Source: Eutreptiella sp. 'Long Island Sound 2002'
Taxonomy: Eukaryota > Euglenozoa > Euglenophyceae > Eutreptiales > Eutreptiaceae
DNA length: 64,000 bases
Assembly: GCA_964036045.1 (NCBI GenBank)
Contig: OZ038381.1
Span: forward strand, 125,867,708 to 125,931,707
Direction: 5' to 3'
Position numbers and translations under genes: made by a program. Below, piece by piece: positions 34,017 through 43,223 of this stretch (its first letter is position 1; each line of letters opens with the position of its first letter). The notes under the pieces are model-generated. The model was not told the DNA's origin. It saw only the letters and a list, made by a program, of their open reading frames with translations, and made no database searches.

Positions 34017-35796
34017 TCACTTCTGCGTGCCTTCCGATACTGTCCCTTCTTCTGTGTCCGCCCCCGCCACTGCCTCCGCGTCTTCTTCCCCCGGGGGACA
34101 CAGCAGCTCGTAGTGTCCCCCTCCTTGTCTGCTCCACAGCAGCGCTGCTGCCGTTCGCTTTCGTCCTCCCACTTCTGCCATCTTCCGATACACCCCCTGC
34201 GGTCCCCACTCCTGGTACATTGCCACTCTGCATCCCTTGCTCTGCGCCCACCTCCAAACTTCACATGCCCCTCCCCATATCTCTCCTCTGTGCACTTTGT
34301 CCAGGTACTGATCCCACGTGCGCGCTCCCGCGTCCCTCATGACTCTCCGCGCCCAGCCTGACTCTGGGGGCCGCGCCATCTCCGCCTCCGCGCACCTCTT
34401 CTGCTGCTGCCCGCCCCCCGCTCTGTCCACCGTGCTGAGTGCCCAATACAGGCACTTGCCATCCCCTGGTATGACCTGTCGCCTCGCCCCCCCCAGCATT
34501 TCTTCCGGCCATCCCTGCCCCCCTTGTGCGCTGTCCAGCACTCTTTGCACCGCCGCCGCCACGTCTGCCCCGTCACTCCTTCGTCCTCTGACACCCCACA
34601 GAACCGCATAGGTTCTTCGCTTGGTCCACAGGATTCCCGCATCCAGCGGAGTTCCTTCCCCATACTCCACCAAATTTCTGTATCCGTTTCCGCTTTTTGT
34701 CTCCCTGTAGACCGCCACCTTGTACCCCCCCTCCACTGCCCATGCCTCAACCTCCGGTGGCCGGCCCATCCTCCTCCCCTGCCTAGTCCGCTGTATGTAC
34801 CTCTGCCACGATACTTCCTCCTGTGGCAGGCACTCCTCCATTTCTCCCATATTGTGTCTACCCTCCACCCTGGTAGCCACTCCTTGCCTTATCCGCTGTA
34901 CCTCTTCCTCACTGTTCAGTCTGCCCTCCAGCGCACACAACACCTCCCACAATGTGTTGACATCCTTCCCGTACATGTGCTTTACAAGCACCCCTTCCTC
35001 TGCTCTCTCCCTCGCCCCCTCCAATGCACCCTCCCGCCTCTTCCACGCCCATGCCGCCTTGCGTTGCTGTTCCTCTTCGTTCCCCGCCGCACTCCCCACA
35101 GTCCCCGTTCTACACGTCGACGGCCGACTCTCGCCTGACGCAACACAGTGTCCTCGTTCGCCTCCCATGCCCACCCTAACCTGTGCCCCCCCGCCCGTGC
35201 CTGCTCTTCCCGCCTCTCCTGTTGTACTGCCTTCCCCTGTCTCCTCGTGCTTGCACACCACCTCATACACCCTCGTCTTCCTCCACAGGATTCCTGCCGT
35301 CATCCCCTTTCTCCCCTCCATACTCCTGTATCTTCCTGTAGCCCTCTCCATCCTTCGTCTCCCGGTACACTTTCACTCTGTATCCATTCTTCGCAGCCCA
35401 CGCCTCAACCTCCGGCGGTCCTCCCATCATTCTCCCTTGCACCAGCTTCCGTACGTACTCCTTCCATCCCGTCTCCCCCTGCGGCAGGGGCTCCTGCATC
35501 ACCCCTGTCTGTAACCTCTCCTCGACTGCAGCGACTACCCTTGCTCGTACTTCCTTCGCTTCCTCATTTGTGCCTTGGCCTCCTTCGATAACACTCATAG
35601 CTCTCCACAAGGAGTCCACTCCGTCACCCTCCATACCCTGTGTCACCACTCCCGCATGGATTCGGTCCTGTTCCCCTTCGAACGTTCTTTCACTCCCGGT
35701 CCATGTGCATGCTGCTCTTCTCTTTCGTGTCTCACCCCTCGCGCTCTCCATTGACTCCCGGCTCCTTTTGCTGGCCTCCTCTTCGGTCGCGTACAT
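34017..35796 (-). pseudogene. LINE-A ORF with three OTU-like domains, last one with catalytic residues
   Basis: ATG at 35796 (MYATEEEASKRS). OTU-like domain 1 reads GDGVDSLWRAMSVI and ends VYEVVC. A frameshift near 35290-35310 (AAAGGGGATG) leads to domain 2 (GKDVNTLWEVLCAL, ending TYAVLW) and domain 3 (PGDGKCLYWALSTV, IWGGACEVWRWA, GGHYELLC). In the second frame (numbered from 35351) the third domain has nucleophile Cys300 and His413 in the spacing of OTU cysteine proteases. In domains 1 and 2 the Cys is Ser or Thr and the His is Val or Thr, so they look like inactive copies. All three share PPEVEAWA or similar before the second half. OTU enzymes cleave ubiquitin or polyproteins; OTU domains are known in some LINEs. 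The role here may be protein processing or escape from host ubiquitin control. Confidence 0.8.
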
Positions 35797-36339
35797 TGTG
35801 TGTCTCCTGTGTACACAGTGTATGCCTCTCCTCCACAGCCCCTCTTGGCTACCTTCCTCGTCCCTTCCACCCTCCCCTCTTGCACACCTCGCTTCAGGCG
35901 TAAAGGCATCCCCGGTGTCCGGGGGTGTTTGCGTTCTTCAATGGCCCCTCCAGGGCCTCAAGCACGTTCTACCGCCCCAACCCAAGCACGACGCTTGTCG
36001 TCAAGTGTGTCCTTCGAGCGCCCTTTCTGTACTGGCCGCTGGTACTCCCCGGCTGAATCCTTTCCCCACTGCTTCGCCTCCCTTCCTTTCGCCCCCTCTT
36101 TGTTGTCCCCTGGGTCTCCCCCTCTATGTCTTGGCACCCCTGTGTGCTGCCCCTCTCCCTCCCCCCCTCCCTCCTTCAATTCCCCCTGCCGTAGCCCCTT
36201 CCCGGCCCCTGCGTTCGCCTTTTCCTCCTGCCGTCGCCGCCTCCTCCCCTTGATGCTGCTCCGCAAGCTCCATACCTTCTCTTGGCGTTCCTGCCTCATG
36301 CTTCTGTCCTGGATGTGTGTGTTTTCCCCGTTGTCCCGG
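35797..36339 (-). other. LINE-A leader between arrays and OTU ORF
   Basis: Purine-rich on the minus strand with short open frames (one of about 160 codons overlapping the array). No domain is recognised. It may hold the 5' untranslated region of the OTU ORF. Confidence 0.4.
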
Positions 36340-36930
36340 CCCTGCTCCTCCTGGGCGGTGTTCTGGGCCGCCGGTGAGCAAGCTCTGTGTGTGGTGTTGC
36401 GTGTACGGTGTCCCGGGCCTCCTGGCTCCTGTTCACCGCCGTGCACGCCCTGTGTGCGGTGTTGCGTGCACGGCTTCCTGGCTCCTGCTCACCGGCGTGC
36501 ACGCTCTGTGTGTGGTGTTGCGGGTGCGGTGTCCTGTGCCGTTTGGTTCCTGTTCACCGGCGTGTACGCTCTCCGTGTGTTGTTGCATGTGCGTTGTCCT
36601 GAGCCGCCTGGCTCCTGTTCACCGGTGTGCCTGTCTGTGTTCTGTATTCTGTGTTTGGGTGTAAGAGCAGTTGTCACAGTTGCCCCGCATTGCATCGCAG
36701 GACAGGACCGGTAGCCCCCCGTGACAACCACTCCCTGGCCGAAGGCTACTGGATTTTTACAGTCTACTGCCTAGCCTATGGTTTCCTCTGCCTCGGTGCC
36801 CTGTGTCGTGTGCACCGTGGGCCCCTTGGCTCCCGTTCACCGGTGTGCACGCGTTGTGTGTGGTGCTGTATGTGAGGCGTCCTGGGCCTCCTGGCTCCTG
36901 TTCACCGGTGCGCGTGCTCACTGTGTGCTC
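36340..36930 (-). repeat. 65-bp repeat array in LINE-A
   Basis: On the minus strand units contain CACCGGTGAACAGGAGCC and CACCGCACACGCAACAC, the same as the large array in LINE-C (53085-54740) and in the same direction relative to the LINE sense strand. About five units lie at 36340-36640 and two more at 36800-36930. The gap is occupied by the inverted-repeat element at 36660-36752. Confidence 0.85.
36660..36752 (-). repeat. Short inverted-repeat (MITE-like) element, copy 2
   Basis: Near-identical in reverse orientation to 1507-1608. The core ends are GTTGTCAC (36670-36677) and GTGACAAC (36721-36728). It interrupts the 65-bp array. Confidence 0.55.
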
Positions 36931-37369
36931 CTCGCATGCTTCCTATCCCCCTCCCTCATCCTCGCCTGTTCTTGTGCATGCTCTCCGTGACTGCCCTCCT
37001 GCTTTTTCCTGTCGCCGTCTTCTTGTCCTCGTGGTGCCCCTGGCGTTCGCATTCGAGTCTCCGTCTGTGTTAGTCTGCTCTTTCGGCCTCCCCTTCTCCT
37101 CTTTCCCCTGGCTCGTGTCCTCCTTGTCCACCCTCCCCGGCTCTCCTTGCTCTTGCCTCCCCTTTCCGGCATTGTGTCCCCTCCGCTCTGGTCCTTCCGG
37201 TCCGGGCTCCATGTGCCCATCCGCCTCCCCGTGTTCTCGTTCTCCCCTCTTGCTCTTTCTCCTCCCGCTTCGCGTCTTCTCTCCTTCTTGTCCTCCCCCT
37301 TCTGTTCCTTGCTCTTGTTCTTGTTCTCCTCTCTGTGTCGCTCTGCCGCCGTCTCCTTCTCCTTGTTTG
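36931..37369 (-). other. LINE-A leader, pyrimidine-rich on the plus strand
   Basis: No repeat unit or coding motif seen. It connects the 127-bp array to the 65-bp array. Confidence 0.4.
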
Positions 37370-39010
37370 CTACCCCGGACCTTCCATTCCCGGGCCGCTT
37401 CGTCCCCGGTCGTCCCAGTCCGGGCGCATTGCTACCCCGGGTGTTCCAGTTCGCTGCACCGGGAGCACCCCCGGACTTTTTGCCGTATTCCCTCTGCTGC
37501 CCCGGATGCTCCAGTCCATGGCACCGGGTTCACCCCCGGACGATCCAGTCCGGGGGCTCGGGCCGCGCTTCATTCCGCCCCGGATGCTCCAATCCGCGGC
37601 GTCTTTTTGTCTTATTCTTTCCGTTGCCTCGGACGCTCCTTTCCATGGCAGCGGGTTCTCCCCTGGACGATTCAGTCCGGGGGCTACTGCCTTGCTTCCT
37701 TCCGTCTCGGATGCTCCATTCCGGAGCGCAGTTTAATCGTATTCTCTCCTTTGCCTTGGACGCTCCAGTCTGTAGTACTGGGTTCTCCCCTGGACGATCC
37801 AGTCCGGGGGCCCAGGCTGTGCTCCACTCTGCCCCGGATGCTCCGCTCCTGGGCGTCTTTTTTTCCTATTCTCTCCGTTGCCTCGGACGCTCCAGTCCGT
37901 GGCGCCGGGTTCACCCCCGGACGATCGAGTCCGGGGGCTTGTGCCGTGCATCTTTCCGCCCCGGATGCTCCCTTCCGGGCCGTCTTTTTATCGTATTCTC
38001 TCTGTTGCCTCGGACGCTCCAGTCCGTGGCATCGGGTTCACCGCCGGACAGTCCAGTCCGGGGGCTATTGCCGTGCTCCATGCCGCCCCTGATGCTCCAA
38101 TCTGGGGCTTCTTTTTATCCTATTCTCTCCGTTGCCCCGGACGCTCCAGTCCGTGACACCGTGCTTCATACCGCCCTGGGTGCCCCAATTCTGGCCGTCT
38201 TCTTATCGTATTCCCTCCGTTGCCTCGGACGCTCCAGTCTGGGGCACTGGGTTCACCCCCGGATGATCCAGTCCGGGGGCTGGCGCCGTGCTTCTTTCCG
38301 CCCCGGATGCTCCAACCAGGCCGTCGTTTTATCGTATTCTCTCCGTTGCCTCGGACGCTCCAGTCCGGGTCGTCTTTTCATCGTATTCTCTCTGTTGCCC
38401 CGGACGCTCCAGTCCGTGGCACCGGGTTCACCTCGGACGATCCAGTCCGGGGGCTAGCGCCGCGCCTCATTCCGCCCCGGATGCTCCAATCATGGGCGTT
38501 GTTTTGTCATATTCCCTCCGCTGCCCCGGACGCTCCAGTCCGTGGCACCGAGTTCACCCCCCGACAATCCAGTCCTGGGGCTAGTGCCGTGCTTCTTCCT
38601 GCCCCGGCGGATCCAACCCGGGGCGTCTTTTTCTCGTATTCTCTCCGTTGCCTCGGACGCTCCAGTCCTCGGCACCGGGTTCACCCCCGGACGATCCAGT
38701 CCGGGGGCTTGCGCCTTGCTTCATTCCTCCCTGGTTGCTCCAATCCGGGGGGTCTTTTTGTCGTCCTCTCTCCGCCGCCTCGGACGCTCCAGTCAGTGGC
38801 GCCGGGTTCACCCCCGGACGATCCAGTCCGGGGGTTAATGCTGTGCTTCATTCCGCCCCAGCAGCTCCATTCCGGGGCGCCCTTTTGTCGTATTCTCTCT
38901 GTTGCCTCGGACGCTCCAGTCCGTGGCACCGGGTTCACCCCCGGAAGATCCAGTCTGGGGGCTCGGGCCGTGCTCCCACTTGCCCCGGATGCTCCAATCC
39001 GGGGCGTCAT
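37370..39010 (-). repeat. 127-bp tandem array with hairpin units, about 12 units
   Basis: The start of each unit (CGGACGCTCCAGTCCG) recurs at about 37630, 37757, 37884, 38011 and 38138, then at some shorter spacings to 38907, giving a 127-bp period. Each unit has three related hairpins: CGGACgctccaGTCCG, CCCGGACgatccaGTCCGGG and CCCGGATgctccaATCCGGG, so it is itself built from a shorter ancestral motif. Its place near the LINE 5' end recalls promoter monomers in mouse L1, but here it is transcribed downstream of the spliced leader. Confidence 0.9.
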
Positions 39011-39472
39011 GTTTCTTTCTCTCCTTGCTGACTTCGGTGTTTGCGTGCGCGGTGCTTCGGTGTTTTGTTTGCCTATTCTTTTTTTTTCGCGCGCCCATCG
39101 TCGTTGCTCCTCCCTCGCTCTCCACGCTCCGCTTTGCTTTCCCCGCCGCTTCCCCTCCCTCTCCGCCCCCGGTCCTCTCTTCCCCTGCTCCCTTTCCCTC
39201 CCTTTGTGGTGGCTTTGCTGGGGCACGCACTCAAGCTCCTAGTGTCTACGCGCGCATGTTGCTATGTTTTGGGGCGGGCACACACTTTCATTCTTCTTCT
39301 CCCTTTCCTGCCTTTGTTCTTGTGCATTGTTCCTCCGTTCGTCCCGTCCCTTGTCGCATGCACTTTGTGTTGCCTTTGCCTACCTCTTGTCCTCTCCTCT
39401 TTTGTTTGTTTGGGGCACGCACACAAGCTCCTACTCCTACGCCTGCAATTTGCCACCATTCTCATCTTCCAT
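39011..39472 (-). other. LINE-A leader with an internal duplication
   Basis: GGGGCACGCACTCAAGCTCCTA (39218 region) and GGGGCACGCACACAAGCTCCTA (39412 region) mark two related segments about 193 bp apart. No gene is supported. Confidence 0.45.
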
Positions 39473-39790
39473 TCAATCATTCGTTTTGCACTCTTGCCGC
39501 ACGCCTTTGAGACACAGAGGGAGCGAAATGTCATTTCCGGCGTTGCTACAGCGTCCATTTGGGTGACCCTGAGGGCCTAGCGGAGGACTGGAACACGCAC
39601 GAACAACATTCAGGTAGTCTCTGCTACCATGTAAGTGGTGTCCCGGCTGAATGAACGTGCCAGAGGGCTCAGGGCCACCTAGGCCAGGGGTGCAGGCTTG
39701 CAGGGATGCAACCTGGATGTTTGTTCCGGTGACCAACAGGACCCCATGGGAGGAGAGGGCAGCAAGAACACTAGACAAGTCCATGCTCAT
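39473..39790 (-). CDS. First ORF of LINE-A, 105 codons, unknown
   Basis: The first ATG after the spliced leader is at 39790, only 23 nt downstream of the leader, and starts MSMDLSSVLAALSS. The frame runs 105 codons to 39473. The N-terminal 30 residues are hydrophobic (VLLVTGTNIQVASLQA). The rest is Gly/Pro/Cys-containing without a known motif. Being leader-proximal it is the ORF best placed for normal cap-dependent translation. It could also be a captured cellular exon that supplies the trans-splice acceptor. Composition is balanced, unlike the purine-rich ORFs further down. Confidence 0.4.
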   Translation of the reverse strand: MSMDLSSVLAALSSHGVLLVTGTNIQVASLQACTPGLGGPEPSGTFIQPGHHLHGSRDYLNVVRACSSPPLGPQGHPNGRCSNAGNDISLPLCLKGVRQECKTND

Positions 39791-39813
39791 GGGACCCAGA
39801 GAAAAATCCCAGT

Positions 39814-39840
39814 CGAAAAAAATAGACACTCAGAAAGTGT
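39814..39840 (-). other. Spliced-leader sequence at the 5' end of LINE-A
   Basis: The minus strand reads ACACTTTCTGAGTGTCTA, then seven T and CG (one T fewer than at 18967-18993). The right copy of the 13-bp LINE-A target duplication starts at the next base. The LINE transcript was therefore trans-spliced before it was copied into this site, and the copy is full-length to the cap-proximal bases. Confidence 0.85.
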
Positions 39841-39853
39841 CCTTCCCTCCAAG
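39841..39853. repeat. LINE-A target-site duplication, right copy
   Basis: CCTTCCCTCCAAG, identical to 4256-4268. Confidence 0.8.
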
Positions 39854-40440
39854 CCCTAGCAAGGAAACGTGTTGTGGCGTCCCTGTTAGGCCACAGATAC
39901 TTACTAGCTCTGTGTTTTCTTGCAATCTCACAGGTGAGCAGCTAGGGCTCGTGACTTGTCCTTCAACGCCACCAAGTAGAGGGTGCGTGTAGGAGTGGTA
40001 GTCCTGAGTGGGGGCTTGAGCCTGTTGCTGAAGTGCTCGCCCACCAGGATGGTGCCACTGTAGGGTGTGTAGGACCTATAGTGCGTGTGTCACTGTCCCA
40101 CCCCTTTCCTGCAATTTTAGCGGGGTTGGTGGGCAGTCGCAGTGGTCAGGCTAGATTTTGGCCATCGTAGTGAATAGGCGTTTTCAAGCCTTCATAGCTT
40201 TCGGCCACCCCTCCCCTGTAGTAGGCAGATAGGTAGGGAAAACAATACCTGGATTAATATGCTGGGTATTCCCCCAGGGTTTTGCGCCAGCACAGAAATT
40301 GGGCGCTTAGGGGAGGAGAGACCCGGGGCGTACCCCGTGGCACCGGTAAGACATCCTCCAGGTTTAGTAAACGTGGAGACCTGGGTATAATTAGGACACC
40401 ATTTCGGCAGCTTGCTCTCAGGACCTTAGGAGGGGCACAC
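39854..40440 (-). other. Gypsy-2 3' region with a candidate polypurine tract
   Basis: The minus strand has AGGGGAGGGG (40208-40217) directly before TGGCCGAAAG, a plausible polypurine tract and start of a 3' LTR (40207 downward). The matching 5' LTR would lie beyond the right edge of the window, so this cannot be tested here. No gene is supported. Confidence 0.3.
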
Positions 40441-42535
40441 TCACACATATGCTAAGGCAGGTAAGCGTAAGGTTCCGTCCCCAGCTTTAGTCTTGGAGGC
40501 AAGCGTCTCCGCGAGCCTCAGCAACTCTCCAAGGTTGTTCTCGGACAAGTAGGCTACCGGAACTGAGCTTAGGCGTCCCTCAGGTAGAACAAACGGTGAG
40601 AAGGGCTCCCAGGTGGCCTCTCCGACTCCAAACCCCTCCCAAAGGGTGAGGAAGCGCCACCCCTGACAAGAGCGGTGGCGTAGGACCGACTTCACCAGGT
40701 AGAAGCCCTCCTTAGCCATCTCCTCACCGTTCATGTCGGGGGGTCCCCTTCTACTTTCATAGGGTTGGCAGCCCCTTGTAGGTCTAGGGCGGCGGTTTTC
40801 TCGTCGTTCAGCTCCCACTCCTCCCCACAGAGGTCTTCAGGATCGTAGTAGCGCTTCAGGTGTTGAGCAGCGCACACCAGGGTCCCCCCTAGACGGGAAG
40901 AACATCGCACTGTTATACGGTGTCCATTCACGGATAGAATCTTGTAGGGCCCGAAGTATGGGTCATCGCTGGTAGAGCGTGGCCAGGCGGGTAGTCGGTT
41001 GTGGTGCACCAGCACCCAGTCCCCTTCTTGGTAGGTGGCAGGTACTCGGTGCTTGTTCTTCTTGTTCCACTGACGCTCCCTCACTCTCTGGAGCATAGCC
41101 TTGGCCTTGTTCACCTTCGCTTGTTGCTAATTGACCCACTCACCCACAGAAGAATGGGTGTCTTCTTGATATGGAGCATGTAGGTACCACGCCGGGCGCC
41201 CTGGGAATAGCTCATGGCGCGGATAGCCAGCCGCCGAACTCTCTTGGGAGTTCTTCATCAAGGATATGACGGGGAGTAGTCTCACCCAGTCTCTGGTGCG
41301 TTCAGCTTTGCACCATGTCCTTACATTCTCCTTGAGGACACGAATCTGTCGCTCACATAGGGGGTTGCTCGTGTGAGAGTAAGGGATCCCCGTAGACACC
41401 TGGACATTGAGGGACCTCAGGACCCTCTTGTACCAGCCGGTATCTGAGCATACTTGTACATCCTCATCGGAGTTGATCTCTTTGGGGGCCCGATATACAC
41501 AAAATCACTCCTCCAGGAGTATCTTGATAGTCTTCTCTCCGGTAATGTGCTTGGTACAGGGGAACACCCTGGTAAACCTGGTCAACCCACAGGTTACCAC
41601 GAGGGCGAAGTCATAGCCTCCGAACTTCGGCATCTCTGTGTAGTCCACGTAGAGAACACTGTTAGCACAGTGAGGGATGGGCAGGGTCGAGTGGAACCCC
41701 TGTCTCTGATATCCCCTGGTAGGCAGGACCTACACGGACACTTGTTCACGATAGGCTGGAGGGTCTTCTGCAGTTGGTCATCAGTCCACGTAGTGTGGAA
41801 CCACTGCTTGAATAGCCTCAGGGTACGGTCAGCACCCACATGACCCCTGGACTCGTGGGTCCACTTAAGCAGCGCTGGGACCCTGTCAATGGGTACCACG
41901 ATGCGGTCCTCGTGCCAGAGGTAGCTCTTGTCCCTCTTCCACTTTTCTTGGTTGACCAGGAGGGGTTCAAGGCGTTTCTCCAGGCGCTTGTAGATATCCT
42001 CAAACTCCTTCAGGTACTCCGCCTGTTGGAGTCCATCTAGGGGGCGTATCATAGTCATGTTGAGGTCCAAGTGCACGTCCATTCGGCTGAAGGCCTCCTT
42101 AGCCAGCGCTTCAGACAGGGCACCAATCAGGGCGTCGAAGTTGTTGCGGCTGATGTAGTCTGCACACTCGTTCTTCAACCCCTGGATATGGTGTACTATC
42201 AGCCGTAGTTGGCTCAGGTAGGTCCACCAGCGCCGTAGCTTGGCCTTCTCAGGTGGGGTGCCCTTCTTGAAAGTGCGGACCGGCTCTTGGTCGCACAGCG
42301 AGACCACAGGTTTACTCCCCAACAGTCGTGCCTGAGAGGATAGCACCAGCATACCCGCGAGCAATTCCTGCTCATAGGTTGAGTAGTTCCCCCTGGCCTG
42401 ATTCCATTTCCAGTTCCAATGGCCCAGGGGTACTACGACCCACTTGTCGTCAGGGTAGCTGTGCTTGAGAGTTCCATCTCGGTTGAGACCTTCAGTCCCC
42501 CATTGGGAAAAAGCCCAGTCGAACTCCTCCTTCTC
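40441..42535 (-). pseudogene. pol: Gypsy-2 pol C-terminal half: RNase H, integrase, chromodomain
   Basis: RNase H continues with NYSTYEQELLAGML and VVSLCDQEPV. The integrase zinc finger follows (HESRGHVGADRT... CPCRSC), then the core with Asp in VLYVDYTEMP, Asp in INSDEDVQV and Glu in NPLCERQIRV. A C-terminal DNA-binding part (FGPYKILSVNGHRITV) and a chromodomain-like end (FLTLWEGFGVGEATWEP) come last. Damage includes frameshifts near 41690 and 40780, a TGA in place of a likely Trp codon near 41505, and a TAG at 41127-41129. It is more decayed than gypsy-1, which agrees with its role as the oldest host in this nest. Confidence 0.85.
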
Positions 42536-42537
42536 TA

Positions 42538-42564
42538 CCCTGCGTGCTCATTTGGATCAGGTAC
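42538..42564 (+). repeat. DNA transposon left TIR
   Basis: Begins CCCTGCGTGCTCATTTGG after a TA. It is followed by clustered GGTTGAACC motifs (42585-42655), probable transposase-binding subterminal repeats. A second copy at 51289-51315 belongs to the duplicated target block. Confidence 0.8.
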
Positions 42565-42759
42565 TTCACACAGTGGTTTTCCCCGGTTTAACCCGGTTGA
42601 ACTCGGAAGGGGCGTGGTTGAACCACCGAACCGCGGTTGAACCGTGGTTGAACCACCGCCAGCGCTGGCGGCGGCGGCTGCGCCAGCGGCGCAGGCTTTT
42701 CTGAACAAAATATTTGCATAACCACCTGAAACTGACGTGTGACGAACTTTTTTTAAAAA

Positions 42760-43017
42760 ATGTCCCAGCACTGGCTGCAAGTGGTGAACGACCACTACAG
42801 TGGATGGGGGGACCAACAGCTGGTGGACGACTTGTTCACCTTTTTTTGCACAAACGGCACGACAAAACGCCTATGGAGACAACTTGCAGACCAAATTGGT
42901 AACACACTGAGGGCTTCCAAACAGACAAAAAGGGCTACAAAAAAAGCTTTCACAGGATCCCACGCTGCGCGCCTCATTTTGGACCTTGGGATGCCGAGGC
43001 GAAGGTATGTGGCATAA
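42760..43017 (+). pseudogene. Transposase exon 1, duplicated copy
   Basis: MSQHWLQVVNDHYSG to the splice donor (AG then GTATGT) matches 55434-55678 with a few substitutions. It lies in the left copy of the long direct repeat and is cut off from later exons by LINE-B. Confidence 0.7.
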
Positions 43018-43223
43018 TGCACACATGCCTACAAGTGGTTCAACGTGGTTCAACGGTGCGGTGGAACCCTCATCACAAATGAACAATTGTGATTCTGCTT
43101 CATGACAACGTTTCAACGGCAAAATAATCGCTTAATGTTGTCCAAAGCATGAACATATGAGTTCGAACGTGTTGCCCGCATCACAAATGTGCCACGGGCC
43201 TCGCCATATACGCCTACCTGCCC

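Larger units (their letters stand above)
4269..39840 (-). mobile_element. LINE-A: giant trans-spliced non-LTR retrotransposon
   Basis: One insertion is inferred from a 13-bp direct repeat at both ends, a spliced-leader sequence at the 5' end (39840) and a TTAC-type tail at the 3' end (4269). Net of gypsy-1 (14,720 bp) it is about 20.85 kb. Minus-strand order: leader, 105-codon ORF, 127-bp array, 65-bp array, triple-OTU ORF, 1.1-kb-codon ORF, endonuclease-RT, RNase H-zinc knuckle, three units of the 127-bp repeat, a broken ORF, and a VKWAG ORF. LINE-B shows the same order from RNase H onward, and the distance from its first RNase H Asp to its tail is nearly equal (7533 bp against 7508 bp). Domain order resembles trypanosome ingi elements. 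The alternative is several adjacent insertions that share outer repeats by chance. Confidence 0.75.
42061..43191. repeat. Long direct repeat flanking LINE-B, left copy
   Basis: 1131 bp that recur, with a few percent differences, at 50812-51463 continued at 55387-55865. The block contains 475 bp of gypsy-2 and about 650 bp of the DNA transposon left end. It ends exactly where LINE-B begins, and its right copy begins exactly after the LINE-B tail, so it looks like a very long target-site duplication. Confidence 0.8.

Noticed and set aside
36803-39242. Plus-strand open frames of 340-440 codons
   Set aside because: They translate the 127-bp array on the strand opposite to LINE-A and contain only repeat-derived Pro/Ser/Arg peptide.
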